NCBI GenBank assembly: GCA_024408015.1
Contig: JAKSVJ010000077.1
Location: 1 to 6,157, forward strand
Length of the DNA stretch: 6,157 nucleotides
Reading direction: 5' to 3'
Origin: Clostridia bacterium
Lineage (GTDB): Bacteria; Bacillota; Clostridia; Oscillospirales; CAG-272
Shown: piece after piece, positions 5,563-6,157 of the stretch
Position numbering within the stretch: position 1 is the first letter of the stretch
Layout of the letters: each line of letters begins with the position of its first letter
Program-made: the position numbers and the translations under genes
Notes under the pieces: generated by a model
Database searches by the model: none
What the model was told of the DNA's origin: nothing
What the model saw: only the letters and a program-made list of their open reading frames with translations

Positions 5563-6157
5563 TTAATCTAATTCAAATGCGCCAGTATATAGTTGATAAT
5601 ATGTGCCCTTATCTTCAATAAGTTTCTTGTGGTTACCACGTTCAATAATTCTACCTTTATCAAGAACCATAATAACGTCAGAATTCATTACTGTTGAAAG
5701 TCTGTGTGCAATTACAAATACAGTTCTTCCCTCCATAAGCTTGTCCATGCCACGTTGAACAATAGCTTCTGTTCTTGTATCAATTGATGATGTTGCTTCA
5801 TCAAGAATCATAACAGGAGGATCTGCAACAGCGGCTCTAGCAATAGCTATAAGCTGTCTTTGTCCCTGTGAAAGGTTTGCACCATTGTTTGTAAGTAGAG
5901 TGTTGTATCCCTGTGGAAGACGAGTTATGAAGTCATCTGCACCTGCAAGTTTTGCAGCTGCAATGCATTCTTCATCGCTTGCTTCAAGATTACCATATCT
6001 TAGGTTATCCATAACTGTTCCTGTGAACAAGTTTGTTTCCTGAAGAACGATACCTAAAGAACGTCTTAAATCACTCTTCTTAATCTTGTTTATATTAATT
6101 CCATCATATCTTATCTTACCATCTGCTATATCATAGAAACGGTTAGTAAGGTTTGTA
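5563..6157 (-). CDS. ABC exporter, ATP-binding/permease protein, C-terminal part only
   Basis: The frame is open to the right edge, so the N-terminus is missing; 197 residues are visible. They cover most of a nucleotide-binding domain. The first visible residues, TNLTNRFYDIADGKIRYDG, normally follow directly after the Walker A motif. Next come the Q-loop VLQETNLF (Q39 of the visible part), the ABC signature LSQGQ (95-99), Walker B VMILDE (115-120, with catalytic E120), the D-loop SSID (123-126) and the H-loop histidine in IAHRLST (H151). This arrangement, with DLRRSLGIVLQE and GTVMDNLRYGN, matches the multidrug/lipid exporter group in which a six-helix membrane domain is fused to the ATPase (MsbA/MdlB/LmrA-like). 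The membrane domain would lie beyond the window. The substrate cannot be told. It is the first visible gene of the minus-strand cluster; its link with the phosphoesterases is only positional. Confidence 0.94.
   Translation of the reverse strand, partial: TNLTNRFYDIADGKIRYDGININKIKKSDLRRSLGIVLQETNLFTGTVMDNLRYGNLEASDEECIAAAKLAGADDFITRLPQGYNTLLTNNGANLSQGQRQLIAIARAAVADPPVMILDEATSSIDTRTEAIVQRGMDKLMEGRTVFVIAHRLSTVMNSDVIMVLDKGRIIERGNHKKLIEDKGTYYQLYTGAFELD

Overview
The window is AT-rich with short intergenic gaps. Its codon use, ribosome binding sites and protein families suggest a low-GC Firmicute, most likely a gut or rumen Lachnospiraceae (Butyrivibrio or Pseudobutyrivibrio type). That placement rests on recognising protein families, not on a marker gene. 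No tRNA, rRNA, CRISPR array or insertion sequence is visible.

Left half, plus strand (1-2808). The window opens inside a DUF4143-type ATPase (Walker A lost off the left edge), closed by a clear intrinsic terminator at 1041-1070. A two-gene regulatory unit follows: an ECF-like sigma-70 factor, then a single-pass membrane protein that overlaps it by 4 bases and is probably its anti-sigma partner. A candidate ECF-type promoter (TGTAAC, 16 bases, CGAGTA) lies just upstream, which suggests the sigma factor switches on its own operon. A perfect 9-bp inverted repeat brackets its -35 element.

Right half, minus strand (2861-6157). Four closely packed genes run leftward: the C-terminal part of an ABC exporter ATPase (cut by the right edge), two tandem paralogous DHH/DHHA1 phosphoesterases of the NrnA/Pde2 type, and a SurE 5'-nucleotidase. 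Gaps of 16, 1 and 0 bases suggest co-transcription. The two phosphoesterases and SurE could form a route from short oligonucleotides (or pAp, or linear dinucleotides) to mononucleotides and then nucleosides plus phosphate. The two phosphoesterases share a perfect 29-bp DNA repeat over an active-site motif, consistent with tandem duplication.

The two halves converge on a hairpin at 2861-2897 that can act as a terminator in both directions. The right half looks like housekeeping nucleotide metabolism. The left half looks accessory, and the sigma/membrane-protein pair is the least characterised part of the window.
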